64,000 nt of DNA from Acidiluteibacter sp963716125 (GTDB lineage Bacteria; Bacteroidota; Bacteroidia; Flavobacteriales_E; Vicingaceae): assembly GCA_963716125.1 (NCBI GenBank), contig OY970294.1, positions 1,054,001 through 1,118,000 on the forward strand. The letters run 5' to 3'. Below the pieces are notes generated by a model. That model was not told the DNA's origin and searched no databases. It saw only the letters and a list, made by a program, of their open reading frames with translations. Below, in pieces: positions 19,009 to 26,866 of the stretch. A program made the position numbers and the translations under genes. Numbering within the stretch: position 1 is the first letter of the stretch; every line of letters begins with the position of its first letter.

Positions 19009-20046
19009 CTATTTATCAGAATTATTTACTTTTTTTTCAAGTTCATTTACTTGTTGACTCAATTGAGGCAATTTTCTAAAATGAACATACGATCTTTTGT
19101 AATCTCCAATTGAAAATGCCGGAGATCCTTGTACTATTTCATTGTCTGCAATGTCATTTCCTAAACCAGATTGTGCAGCTATTTTTACTCCATTTCCAAT
19201 CGTCAAATGACCTGCAAAACCCACTTGTCCGCCAATCATACAATTTTTACCGATTTTTGTTGAACCAGCTATACCTGTTTGAGCAGCAATTACCGTATTT
19301 TCACCAATTTCAACATTGTGCGCTATTTGAATTAAGTTATCAATTTTAACTCCTTTTCTAATCTTGGTAGAACCTAAAGTAGCTCTATCAATACAAGTAT
19401 TTGCTCCTATTTCTACATGATCTTCAATGATCACATTTCCAATTTGAGCCACTTTATTATATTGATTTTCAGCATTCGGTGCAAACCCAAAACCATCAGC
19501 ACCTATCACAGTTCCTGAATGAATGACACATTCTTTACCGACAACACAATCGCTGTATATTTTAACATCAGCAAAAATAATAGTGTTATCTCCAATGGTA
19601 ACATTATCACCAATTATCGCTGAAGGATATATTTTTACATTTTTCCCAATTTTTACGTCGTCGCCAATAATTGCGAAGGCTCCCACATATACATCTTCGC
19701 CTAAAGTAGCAGATTTTGATATGTCAGACTTTTCGCTGATTCCTTTTTTATCGTTTTTGATTTTATTGTATGCGTCCAATAATTTAGCAAAACTGGCATA
19801 AGCATCATCTACTCTTACTAAAGTTATACTCTTTTTTAAAGGTTGTTCAGCCTCAAAATTTTTGTCAACTATAACTATAGTAGCATTAGTTTCATAGATG
19901 TAATGCGTATATTTTGGATTGGCTAAGAACGAAAGAGAATTGGCTTCTCCTTCTTCAATCTTTGAAAGCGTATTAACGGTGGCTTCGGGATTTCCATCCA
20001 CTGTGCCGCCCAACATTTGTGCAATTTGATGCGCAGAAAATTCCAT
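19009..20046 (-). CDS. lpxD: UDP-3-O-(3-hydroxyacyl)glucosamine N-acyltransferase
   Basis: LpxD adds the second acyl chain in lipid A synthesis. The 345-residue length matches the family. The N-terminal domain has the LSFLANPKYTHYIYET uridine-binding segment, the beta-helix has regular hexapeptide turns, and HSGTVIGADGFGFAPN and LIQIAHNVEIGENTVIAAQTG are LpxD hallmarks with the catalytic His. It opens the lpxD-lpxC/fabZ-lpxA operon. A shorter paralogue lies at 14630-15571. Confidence 0.96.
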   Translation of the reverse strand: MEFSAHQIAQMLGGTVDGNPEATVNTLSKIEEGEANSLSFLANPKYTHYIYETNATIVIVDKNFEAEQPLKKSITLVRVDDAYASFAKLLDAYNKIKNDKKGISEKSDISKSATLGEDVYVGAFAIIGDDVKIGKNVKIYPSAIIGDNVTIGDNTIIFADVKIYSDCVVGKECVIHSGTVIGADGFGFAPNAENQYNKVAQIGNVIIEDHVEIGANTCIDRATLGSTKIRKGVKIDNLIQIAHNVEIGENTVIAAQTGIAGSTKIGKNCMIGGQVGFAGHLTIGNGVKIAAQSGLGNDIADNEIVQGSPAFSIGDYKRSYVHFRKLPQLSQQVNELEKKVNNSDK

Positions 20047-20079
20047 AGTTCAAAAATAGTAATTATTTCATCGTATAAA

Positions 20080-21345
20080 TTAGTTGTTCTTTTTGAAGTT
20101 ATTAACGAGCGTTTGTTTGGGGTAACAACTGTAATATTTCGTGACAGATTTCGATAACATAGAGATATTCAGTTGATCAGCAGCCTTTGCAATATCTAAA
20201 ATAGTTCCGTCTTTGTACAATAAATTAATTTTATCATTCTCGGGATTGTAGGCATTGTTCGCAATGTTGCCTGAAAAAACGAAATATTCACTCTCTTTTT
20301 TGGTCAAATTATAAGATTGCATCAATTGTTCTCTTTTTTGTTCTATAAATTGATTGGAAATGGGCTTATTGCTCAATTCTATTTTATACAAATTTCTATT
20401 CATTAAACTTTTGCATAAAGTTGAAAGCACAATGTCATCATGCGTTTGCCAAACTTTAATAGAAGCGGAAATGTCAAAATCGTCCAAAGAAGCAAATTTT
20501 TCGAGGATACTTTTATCTTCCAAAAATGAATTTTTATTGTAATTGTTGTATAAAAACTCTTTGAATATAGGTGTGCAAAATAATTCTACTTTGTTTTGGG
20601 CTAATTCTTTAGCACGTTTTAATATATTTACTAAAAGTTGCTCTGCACTCAAAACCGTTTTGTGTAAATACACTTGCCAATACATCAATCTTCTAGCAAT
20701 TATAAATTTTTCAATGCTATAAATTCCTTTGGCTTCTACACACAATTGATCCTTTTTTACGTTCAACATAGATATAATTCTATCCGCTGAAATCACACCT
20801 TCAGATACTCCTGTATAAAAACTATCTCGTTTTAGATAATCCAATCGATCCATATCTAATTGAGAAGAAACCAATTGATGTAAAAATTTTTTATGATAAC
20901 GGTTGTTGAATATTTCAATACCTAAATCCAACTCACCTTTAAATTCCTCATTTAATTGATTCATCAATAAAGAAGAAATAGTTTCATGCGTAATATTATT
21001 TACAATGCAATACTCTAAGGCATGCGAAAATGGCCCATGACCAATATCGTGCAGTAAAATAGCAATAGTAACTCCTTTAGCTTCGTCTTCAGTAATTTCA
21101 ATTCCTTTGCTACGAATTACTTCAATGGCTCTTTGCATCAAATGCATGGCACCCATTGCGTGATGAAAACGAGTATGCAAAGCACCTGGATAAACTAAAT
21201 GTGTTAATCCAAGCTGTTTAATTCTGCGTAAACGCTGAAAAAAGGGATGCTCGATTAAGTCATAAATTATATCGTATGGAATTGATACAAAGCCATAAAT
21301 AGGATCGTTAAATATTTTCTTTTTATTTGAAATGATTGTTTCCAA
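20080..21345 (-). CDS. HD domain phosphohydrolase (dGTPase-like)
   Basis: The 421-residue protein carries the HD metal-binding signature: RFHHAMGAMHL, then LLHDIGHGPFSHALE, and a later LDMDRLDYLKRDSFYTGV segment. These place it with HD-domain dNTPase-like proteins, which are common in Bacteroidota upstream of lpxD. The C-terminal third has no familiar motif. It starts divergently from porX, 105 bases away, and is followed after 33 bases by lpxD. The physiological substrate is not known. Confidence 0.88.
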   Translation of the reverse strand: METIISNKKKIFNDPIYGFVSIPYDIIYDLIEHPFFQRLRRIKQLGLTHLVYPGALHTRFHHAMGAMHLMQRAIEVIRSKGIEITEDEAKGVTIAILLHDIGHGPFSHALEYCIVNNITHETISSLLMNQLNEEFKGELDLGIEIFNNRYHKKFLHQLVSSQLDMDRLDYLKRDSFYTGVSEGVISADRIISMLNVKKDQLCVEAKGIYSIEKFIIARRLMYWQVYLHKTVLSAEQLLVNILKRAKELAQNKVELFCTPIFKEFLYNNYNKNSFLEDKSILEKFASLDDFDISASIKVWQTHDDIVLSTLCKSLMNRNLYKIELSNKPISNQFIEQKREQLMQSYNLTKKESEYFVFSGNIANNAYNPENDKINLLYKDGTILDIAKAADQLNISMLSKSVTKYYSCYPKQTLVNNFKKNN

Positions 21346-21361
21346 GGATTTTCCTTTTAAC

Positions 21362-21369
21362 TATATTTG
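21362..21369 (+). promoter_or_regulatory. -7 box upstream of porX
   Basis: The sequence TATATTTG matches the Bacteroidota -7 consensus and lies 81 bases before the porX ATG, in the divergent gap with the HD gene. The transcript would have an untranslated leader of about 75 bases. Confidence 0.55.
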
Positions 21370-21450
21370 TGATAAAATTATCTCAGTTTTTACAATATTC
21401 TACGTTTTCTGCGCTTATATTGATGACTGAAAATTAAAATTTTTTATTGA

Positions 21451-23004
21451 ATGGCGAAGATAAAAATACTTTGGGCAGATGACGAAATAGATTTGCTTAA
21501 ACCTCATATTATTTTTTTAGAAGACAAAGGTTATGATGTAACTACAAAAACCTCAGGTGATGAAGCCTTAGAAGCAGTAGAAGAAGAACGCTTTGATTTA
21601 GTGTTTTTGGATGAAAATATGCCAGGTATTTCTGGTTTAGAAACCTTGCAACAAATTAAAAGTGCTCATCCTTCACTTCCTGTGGTAATGATTACTAAAA
21701 GTGAGGAAGAGTTCATCATGGAAGAGGCAATAGGTTCTAAAATATCTGATTATCTGATTAAACCAGTTAATCCTAAACAGATATTATTGACTATAAAAAA
21801 GAATTTGGATACGTCCAGATTGGTGAGTGAAAAAACGACTATCAACTATCAGCAAGAGTTTAGGAAGATAGGGATGAGCTTGCACAATAATATGACTTTT
21901 GATGAATGGAAAGACATTTACAAAAAGTTGGTTTATTGGGAAATTGAGCTAGGAGGAATACAAGAGACTGGTCTCAATGAAATTTTGCAAACTCAAAAAG
22001 ACGAAGCAAGTAACTTATTTTCAAGGTTTATTGAAGATAATTATTTGGACTGGTTGCACAATAGACAAGAATCTCCATTGATGTCTCCTAATGTATTTAA
22101 AAGAAAAGTTTTACCTCATATTTCTGATGATCACAGTACATTTTTAATTGTAGTTGATAATTTAAGATATGACCAATGGGAAATTTTAAAGCCAAAAATT
22201 AGAGAATATTTTTGGATAGACGATGAAGATTGTTATTTGAGTATTTTGCCTACTACAACACAATATGCTAGGAATGCATTATTTGCAGGTTTAATGCCTT
22301 CGGAAATCGAAAAAATGTATCCTAAGTTGTGGTTGAACGATGAAGAAGAAGGTGGAAAAAATTTGCATGAAGAAGAATTGTTAGGATTGCAATTAAAACG
22401 AAATAGGGTTGAAGGTAAATATTCTTATTACAAAGTTTTGAATCAGAGTTTTGGGAGAAGAGTAGTGGATGATATTCCCAATATGATGAAGAATAAATTC
22501 AATACCATCGTTTACAATTTCATCGATATGCTTTCTCATGCAAGAACAGATACCAATGTAATTAAAGAACTAGCGGAAGATGAGTCTGCTTATCGTTCAT
22601 TAGTAGAGAGTTGGTTTGATCATTCATCTTTTATGGAAGCCATAAAAGTATTGGCAGCCAAAGGAGCCAAAATTATTTTAACTACCGATCACGGATCAAT
22701 AAGAGTGAAACAACCTTCAAAAGTGATTGGGGATAAAAATGTAAATACCAATTTGAGATACAAGCAAGGGAAAAATTTAAGTTATGAAAGTAAAGATGTA
22801 TTCTTTATCAAAGAACCATCGGATGCTTATTTGCCAAGAGTAAATATGAGTCAATCATATATTTTTGCCAAAGGAGATTTATTTTTTGCTTATCCTAACA
22901 ATTACAATCATTACGTTTCTTATTACAGAGATACTTTTCAACATGGAGGAATATCTTTGGAAGAAATGATGGTACCAATTGTTACCCTTTCACCTAAATC
23001 ATGA
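21451..23004 (+). CDS. porX: Response regulator with PglZ domain, PorX type (type IX secretion control)
   Basis: The 517-residue protein joins an N-terminal receiver domain (acidic pair ADDE, phospho-acceptor Asp54 in VFLDENMPG, and the DYLIKPVNP lysine) to a C-terminal PglZ/alkaline-phosphatase-like domain with LIVVDNLRYDQW and TTDHGSIRVKQPS metal-site motifs. This architecture and length are those of PorX, which in Porphyromonas is linked to control of the type IX secretion system. The PorY-type kinase is not in the window. A T9SS-sorted protein is encoded at 28294. tsaE overlaps the end by 4 bases. Confidence 0.92.
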   Translation: MAKIKILWADDEIDLLKPHIIFLEDKGYDVTTKTSGDEALEAVEEERFDLVFLDENMPGISGLETLQQIKSAHPSLPVVMITKSEEEFIMEEAIGSKISDYLIKPVNPKQILLTIKKNLDTSRLVSEKTTINYQQEFRKIGMSLHNNMTFDEWKDIYKKLVYWEIELGGIQETGLNEILQTQKDEASNLFSRFIEDNYLDWLHNRQESPLMSPNVFKRKVLPHISDDHSTFLIVVDNLRYDQWEILKPKIREYFWIDDEDCYLSILPTTTQYARNALFAGLMPSEIEKMYPKLWLNDEEEGGKNLHEEELLGLQLKRNRVEGKYSYYKVLNQSFGRRVVDDIPNMMKNKFNTIVYNFIDMLSHARTDTNVIKELAEDESAYRSLVESWFDHSSFMEAIKVLAAKGAKIILTTDHGSIRVKQPSKVIGDKNVNTNLRYKQGKNLSYESKDVFFIKEPSDAYLPRVNMSQSYIFAKGDLFFAYPNNYNHYVSYYRDTFQHGGISLEEMMVPIVTLSPKS

Positions 23005-23414
23005 GGTTAGTTGCAAGTAATTTAGCTCAATTAGATAAAATAGCACAATCCATCATAGAAAAAGCCGCTGAAAGGAAAGTTTGGTTATTTTATGGAGAAA
23101 TGGGAGCAGGAAAAACAACTTTAATCAAAAATATTTGTAAATTGCTGGGTGTAACGAACGAAGTTTCTAGCCCTACTTTTTCATTGGTGAACGAATACGA
23201 TACAAACGATAGTAAATCAATTGTTTATCATTTCGATTTTTATCGATTAGAATCTGAAGATGAAGCCATGGATATGGGATATGAAGAGTATTTTTACAGC
23301 GGAAATTGCTGTTTGGTGGAGTGGCCGGAGAAAATTTCGCAACTTTTACCACAAAATGTAGTAAAAATACAAATAGAACAAACGGAAAAGGAGAGAATTT
23401 ACACCATTGATTAA
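23001..23414 (+). CDS. tsaE: tRNA threonylcarbamoyladenosine biosynthesis ATPase TsaE
   Basis: TsaE is the ATPase partner of TsaB-TsaD in making t6A on ANN-decoding tRNAs. The 137-residue protein has Walker A GEMGAGKTTLIKNIC, the conserved SSPTFSLVNEY switch, HFDFYRLE and the closing CLVEWPEKI. Length is normal. The gene overlaps porX by 4 bases and is followed after 5 bases by ald, forming a compact porX-tsaE-ald unit that recurs in Bacteroidota. Confidence 0.95.
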   Translation: MRLVASNLAQLDKIAQSIIEKAAERKVWLFYGEMGAGKTTLIKNICKLLGVTNEVSSPTFSLVNEYDTNDSKSIVYHFDFYRLESEDEAMDMGYEEYFYSGNCCLVEWPEKISQLLPQNVVKIQIEQTEKERIYTID

Positions 23415-23419
23415 AGCTT

Positions 23420-24637
23420 ATGTCTAAAGATTTACTTAAATCACTTGCCAAGTCGGCTGCAGGCTATTTGCCACAAGAAGAAATGCTTGAAGTTCGCAAA
23501 AAAAAGAGCCAACTCTTTATAGGGATTCCCAAAGAGACTTCCATGCAAGAAAAAAGAGTTCCAATAGTCCCTGACGATGTGTGTACTTTGGTGAGCAACG
23601 GACATGAAGTAGTCATAGAATCCAAAGCAGGTGAAAAAGCTAACTTTTCAGATAGAGATTACAGTGAAGCAGGAGCACAAATTGCGCATTCGGCTCAAGA
23701 AGTTTTCAAAGCAGATATTATTCTTAAAGTAGAACCTTTATCGCATGTAGAAATAGAATATATGCAACATGGACAAACATTGATTTCTGCTATACAATTA
23801 CCGGTGCAACCTAAAGATTTTTTACAGAAGTTAATGGCCAAGAAAGTCACTGCCATTGCGTATGATTATATTAAAGATAGAGTAGGTATATTTCCAGTAA
23901 TTAGAGCGATGAGTGAAATTGCTGGAAATACTTCTATTTTGATTGCCGCTGAATATTTAAGCAATGTCAATAAAGGGCAAGGCTTAATGATGGGAGGAAT
24001 CACAGGAGTAAAACCTACAGAAGTTGTTATAATAGGCGCAGGAACAGTAGCCGAATTTGCTGCAAGAGCAGCTTTAGGATTGGGAGCTTCAGTAAAAATT
24101 TACAGCAACAATATTTTTAAATTGAGAAGGTTGCAGAACGATATTGGACAACGAATCTATACATCAAATATACAGCCGCATGAATTGAAGAATGCACTGC
24201 GTTCTGCTGATGTTGTGATTGGAGCTTTGCGCTCCGAAACAGGCAGAGCGCCAGTAGTCATTACCGAAGATATGGTGGAGAAGATGAAAGATGGGTCAGT
24301 GATTGTGGATGTAAGTATTGATCAAGGAGGATGCATAGAAACTTCGAGAATCACTACTCACTCAGAGCCAACTTTTACCAAGCATGGCGTAATTCATTAT
24401 TGTGTTCCAAATATTGCATCAAGAGTTGCACGAACTGCCTCACACGCTTTAAGTAATGTGTTTACACCAGTTATATTAGATATGGGTGAACAAGGTGGAA
24501 TTGAGAATACGATGCGTAATACTTATTCAGTAAGAAATGGTATTTATTTGTACAAAGGCATTTTAACCAATAAATATTTAGCTGACACTTTCAAATTACC
24601 TTATAAAGATTTAGATCTGTTGATAGCAGTGTATTAA
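23420..24637 (+). CDS. ald: Alanine dehydrogenase
   Basis: The enzyme interconverts alanine and pyruvate with NAD. The 405-residue protein has an N-terminal extension of about 30 residues before the usual start FIGIPKETSMQEKRVP. Family motifs include VVIESKAGEKANFSD, the Rossmann segment VVIIGAGTVAEFAARAALGLG, DVVIGALRSETGRAP, and VDVSIDQGGCIETSR near the C-terminus. It ends the porX-tsaE-ald unit and is the last clearly core gene before the accessory region. Confidence 0.93.
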   Translation: MSKDLLKSLAKSAAGYLPQEEMLEVRKKKSQLFIGIPKETSMQEKRVPIVPDDVCTLVSNGHEVVIESKAGEKANFSDRDYSEAGAQIAHSAQEVFKADIILKVEPLSHVEIEYMQHGQTLISAIQLPVQPKDFLQKLMAKKVTAIAYDYIKDRVGIFPVIRAMSEIAGNTSILIAAEYLSNVNKGQGLMMGGITGVKPTEVVIIGAGTVAEFAARAALGLGASVKIYSNNIFKLRRLQNDIGQRIYTSNIQPHELKNALRSADVVIGALRSETGRAPVVITEDMVEKMKDGSVIVDVSIDQGGCIETSRITTHSEPTFTKHGVIHYCVPNIASRVARTASHALSNVFTPVILDMGEQGGIENTMRNTYSVRNGIYLYKGILTNKYLADTFKLPYKDLDLLIAVY

Positions 24638-24644
24638 TGAGACT

Positions 24645-24774
24645 CCAAACTCATTTTTTGAGTTTGGTTAGCCGAATTAATCACGACGTTAGTCGTATGA
24701 AGGCTCCAAATCAAGGGCGTCACGAAGCTTCGCGATGGTAACCTTGAAATGTCGGCAAGCGACGACCTTGATTT
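24645..24774. repeat. Cluster of hairpins after ald, REP-like
   Basis: Three inverted repeats follow the ald stop: CCAAACTCA/TGAGTTTGG with a 5-base loop (24645-24667), which lacks a T run and is at best a weak terminator; ACGAC-gtta-GTCGT (24683-24696); and a 14-bp arm pair AAATCAAGGGCGTC (24708-24721) with GACGACCTTGATTT (24761-24774), one mismatch. Nothing coding is seen. It marks the left edge of the accessory region. Confidence 0.65.
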
Positions 24775-24800
24775 TCCGAAACTGAATATTATTTCTTATT

Positions 24801-25103
24801 CTAAAGTTTAATAGATAATTCTAGATGGCCTCCAAGACCAAGTTCAACGATTTTTTGGAGAGTTGAAAGACGCGCTTCTTTGATATTATTTTCAATTTTC
24901 GAAATGTATCCTTTATTTGTTCCACATTTATTTGCTAGTTCTTCTTGTGTCATTCCTTTTTTTAATCTAGCTTGTTGAATAAGAAATCCAACTTTGAATT
25001 CTTCAAAACCTCTTTCAAATTGAGTTCTGTCAGCTGTACCTTTCTTACCATTTTGTTCATCAATAAATTGATCAAGTGACTTTAAACTATCTTTTTGTTT
25101 CAT
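24801..25103 (-). CDS. HigA-like antitoxin (XRE family helix-turn-helix)
   Basis: The 100-residue protein ends in a Cro/C1-type helix-turn-helix (KKGMTQEELANKCGTNKGYI, then IENNIKEARLSTLQKI), preceded by a charged N-terminal part. It is the second gene of a toxin-first module. Its ATG overlaps the stop codon of the ancestral toxin frame at 25087. The antitoxin reading frame is fully intact although the toxin is disrupted. Confidence 0.85.
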   Translation of the reverse strand: MKQKDSLKSLDQFIDEQNGKKGTADRTQFERGFEEFKVGFLIQQARLKKGMTQEELANKCGTNKGYISKIENNIKEARLSTLQKIVELGLGGHLELSIKL

Positions 25104-25568
25104 ATTCTTTTTTAATTTTTAGTGCCATTTTTATTTCAGACTTTGGTGTTTTTTGCGATTTCTTTTGAAAGCCATTTGCTAAGACAATTAATACCGATTG
25201 CGTTATCAAATGTCATATACTTCGTACCTTGTATACTCGTTTGCTAAAAGCTCGGCATTTACCAATTCTACGTTTTAAAATAAAATGAATTTAGGTAAAT
25301 GCGTCAGTTTAAAACTTAATTGGTATAATTGACCTTCATTAAAGAAACAAAAAACTCGATAGATATTATTTCCTTGTTGTATTCTAATTTCATAAAGTCC
25401 ATCAGTCCCCTTCAAGTGTTTTAAATAAGTTTCAGGAACTTGTTTTTGGGTTTCAATAACTTTGAAAGTCCATAAAATTTTGTCTTTTACTTTTTGGTTT
25501 TGTTTGGTATAAAAGCTGATGAAGTAATCTTTAAACAAAAAAATTGTTCTTACTTTTTTATCACTCAT
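25087..25568 (-). pseudogene. HigB/RelE-type toxin gene disrupted by a small insertion
   Basis: The N-terminal part reads normally to YRVFCFFNEGQL and then runs into foreign sequence, ending prematurely at 25275. The missing C-terminus, LANGFQKKSQKTPKSE followed by KIKKEYETKR, is found in frame closer to the antitoxin, ending at 25087. Deleting the 134-base element plus one 3-base target copy restores a 114-residue frame (482 minus 137 is 345 bases). The full frame would overlap the antitoxin start, as is typical. The start is 25568, with a TAnnTTTG box just upstream. Confidence 0.88.
25192..25325. mobile_element. 134-bp MITE-like insertion in the HigB toxin gene
   Basis: The element has imperfect terminal inverted repeats: TACCGATTGCGTTATCAAAT at one end and TACCAATTAAGTTTTAAACT on the opposite strand at the other, matching at about 16 of the first 23 positions. 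It is flanked on both sides by TAA (25189-25191 and 25326-25328), a probable 3-bp target duplication. A subterminal inverted repeat (GGTAAATGC and GCATTTACC) lies inside. It encodes no protein, so it would have moved with a transposase made elsewhere. I cannot name the family. Confidence 0.78.
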
Positions 25569-25575
25569 ATTAATA

Positions 25576-25607
25576 CAAATATAAATAAAGTTGTCCGATT
25601 GTACAAC
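25576..25607 (-). promoter_or_regulatory. Promoter and possible operator of the HigB-HigA module
   Basis: On the minus strand TATATTTG (25576-25583) matches the -7 consensus, 8 bases before the toxin ATG. Upstream is an inverted repeat GTTGT-N8-ACAAC (25590-25607) lying where a -33 element would be, a likely site for autoregulation by the XRE antitoxin. The operator role is inferred. Confidence 0.5.
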
Positions 25608-25655
25608 ATTAAAAAAATATTATCTGCAATTCTGTATTATTCGTATTTTCGCCAA

Positions 25656-26042
25656 ATGAATTTTTGGGGCAGATTTAAATTTTTCTTTTTTGGAATACTA
25701 TTAGGAACACTAATGGTAATAGTAATTTATGGTGAAAGAGATTGGTTGTCTTGGACTCCCGAAGGGAGAGTGTTAGTTACCATCAAACAAGCGGAGTTTA
25801 AAATGACAGATAAAGCCGCTTGTGAAATTAAATGCATTGGAATAGAAAAAGATAGTTTAATCAATGTTTTGACCAATGCAGAAATTGATTTCAAGAAAAG
25901 TGAAACTCAGAAAAAGCCATGTCCTATTTATTTTGGAGAAAACATAGACTTAAAAGTAAACTATCAGATTGAAATGTGTGAAAGAGATAGTATGGTGAAT
26001 TTATTGTCGATTCAGAAAGAAGGAATGGAGTGTGATTGTTAG
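25656..26042 (+). CDS. Conserved membrane-anchored protein of unknown function
   Basis: I chose the ATG at 25656 (MNFWGRFKFFFFGILLG); the frame is open further upstream but that part overlaps the toxin gene and its promoter. The 128-residue protein has one N-terminal membrane segment, then a short soluble domain with LSWTPEGRVLVTIKQAEF and several cysteines (CEIKC, KPCPIYF, CERDS, CDC). It resembles a small Bacteroidota family often found near ald, possibly DUF4258, but I am not certain. Its last 84 bases are duplicated at 26618-26701. Confidence 0.7.
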   Translation: MNFWGRFKFFFFGILLGTLMVIVIYGERDWLSWTPEGRVLVTIKQAEFKMTDKAACEIKCIGIEKDSLINVLTNAEIDFKKSETQKKPCPIYFGENIDLKVNYQIEMCERDSMVNLLSIQKEGMECDC

Positions 26043-26095
26043 GGTAATGCCTACAATTGTGCAGTTTGCATCGTCTAAATTTAAAAAAAAGATAA

Positions 26096-26620
26096 ATGAC
26101 AATTAGAACCTTTTGGACAATCTTAATTAAGATTCTTGGAATTTGGTTAGTGCTTGAAAGTATAATAGTTATTCATCAACTCATATCTTCATTAACATTT
26201 TTCGGTTTTAATAATGGTGATGATAGCATTTTTGACGCTGGACTTGTAGTCGTTTTACTTCTTCTAACGATTGGTATTTACTTTTTTATTTTACGACTTT
26301 TCTTGTTTAAAACAGCTTGGCTTATTGACAAATTGCACCTAGAGAAAGGCTTTGAGGAGGATAGGATTGATCTTAATATGCAATCCTCTGCTATTTTATC
26401 AATTGCTACAATAATTATTGGAGGTCTCATGTTTATAGATGGATTGCCAGAGTTTTGCAGACAAGTAATTGCCTTTTTTCAAGAGAAAAATTTATTTAGA
26501 GAAAGCCCAACAACAGTTTGGATAATTTTTAATTTGATAAAAACATTAATTGGTTATTTGCTAATGACAAATAGTAAATCTGTTGTAGCTTTTATAGAGC
26601 GACAAAGAGAAAAAAACTAA
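26096..26620 (+). CDS. Small membrane protein of unknown function
   Basis: The 174-residue protein has about four hydrophobic segments (FWTILIKILGIWLVLESIIV, a long VVLLLLTIGIYFFILRLFLF region, an AILSIATIIIGGLMF stretch and a late TLIGYLLM), with charged loops between them. No family motif is recognised. The gene lies between the two copies of an 84-base duplicated segment and so may have arrived together with it. Confidence 0.6.
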   Translation: MTIRTFWTILIKILGIWLVLESIIVIHQLISSLTFFGFNNGDDSIFDAGLVVVLLLLTIGIYFFILRLFLFKTAWLIDKLHLEKGFEEDRIDLNMQSSAILSIATIIIGGLMFIDGLPEFCRQVIAFFQEKNLFRESPTTVWIIFNLIKTLIGYLLMTNSKSVVAFIERQREKN

Positions 26621-26701
26621 ACTATCAGATTGAAATGTGTGATAGAGATAGTTTAGTGAATTTATTGTCAATTCAAAAATATGGGGTGAAGTGTAATTTT
26701 T
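26618..26701 (+). repeat. Partial duplicate of the 3' end of the 25656-26042 gene
   Basis: From 26618 the sequence (TAAACTATCAGATTGAAATG onward) matches 25957-26040 with scattered substitutions, at a constant offset of 661 bases. It begins at the stop codon of the 26096-26620 gene. It is a relic of a duplicated or replaced paralogue and is not itself a gene. Confidence 0.85.
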
Positions 26702-26769
26702 GGGCACTCTTCGCAGTGTAGTGTTTTCATTACACACAAAAAGACCTTTCAAACGATAAATTAAATTTT

Positions 26770-26848
26770 GATTTTATTAAATTTGGATGGAAAATTAAAC
26801 ACACGGATATAATGGAAGTAAATGTATTCTTCCTTTTATTCGGTTGTT
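26770..26848 (+). repeat. Spacer repeat copy A (right half only)
   Basis: This matches the right part of the dispersed spacer repeat, from the TAAATTTGG promoter box (26778-26785) through GGATATAATGGAA to the end CCTTTTATTCGGTTGTT. The left half is absent; upstream is an unrelated hairpin (GTGTAGTG-tttt-CATTACAC, about 26715-26734). The next gene starts 19 bases after the repeat end. Confidence 0.82.
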
Positions 26849-26866
26849 AGCTTCAACCACATACCT

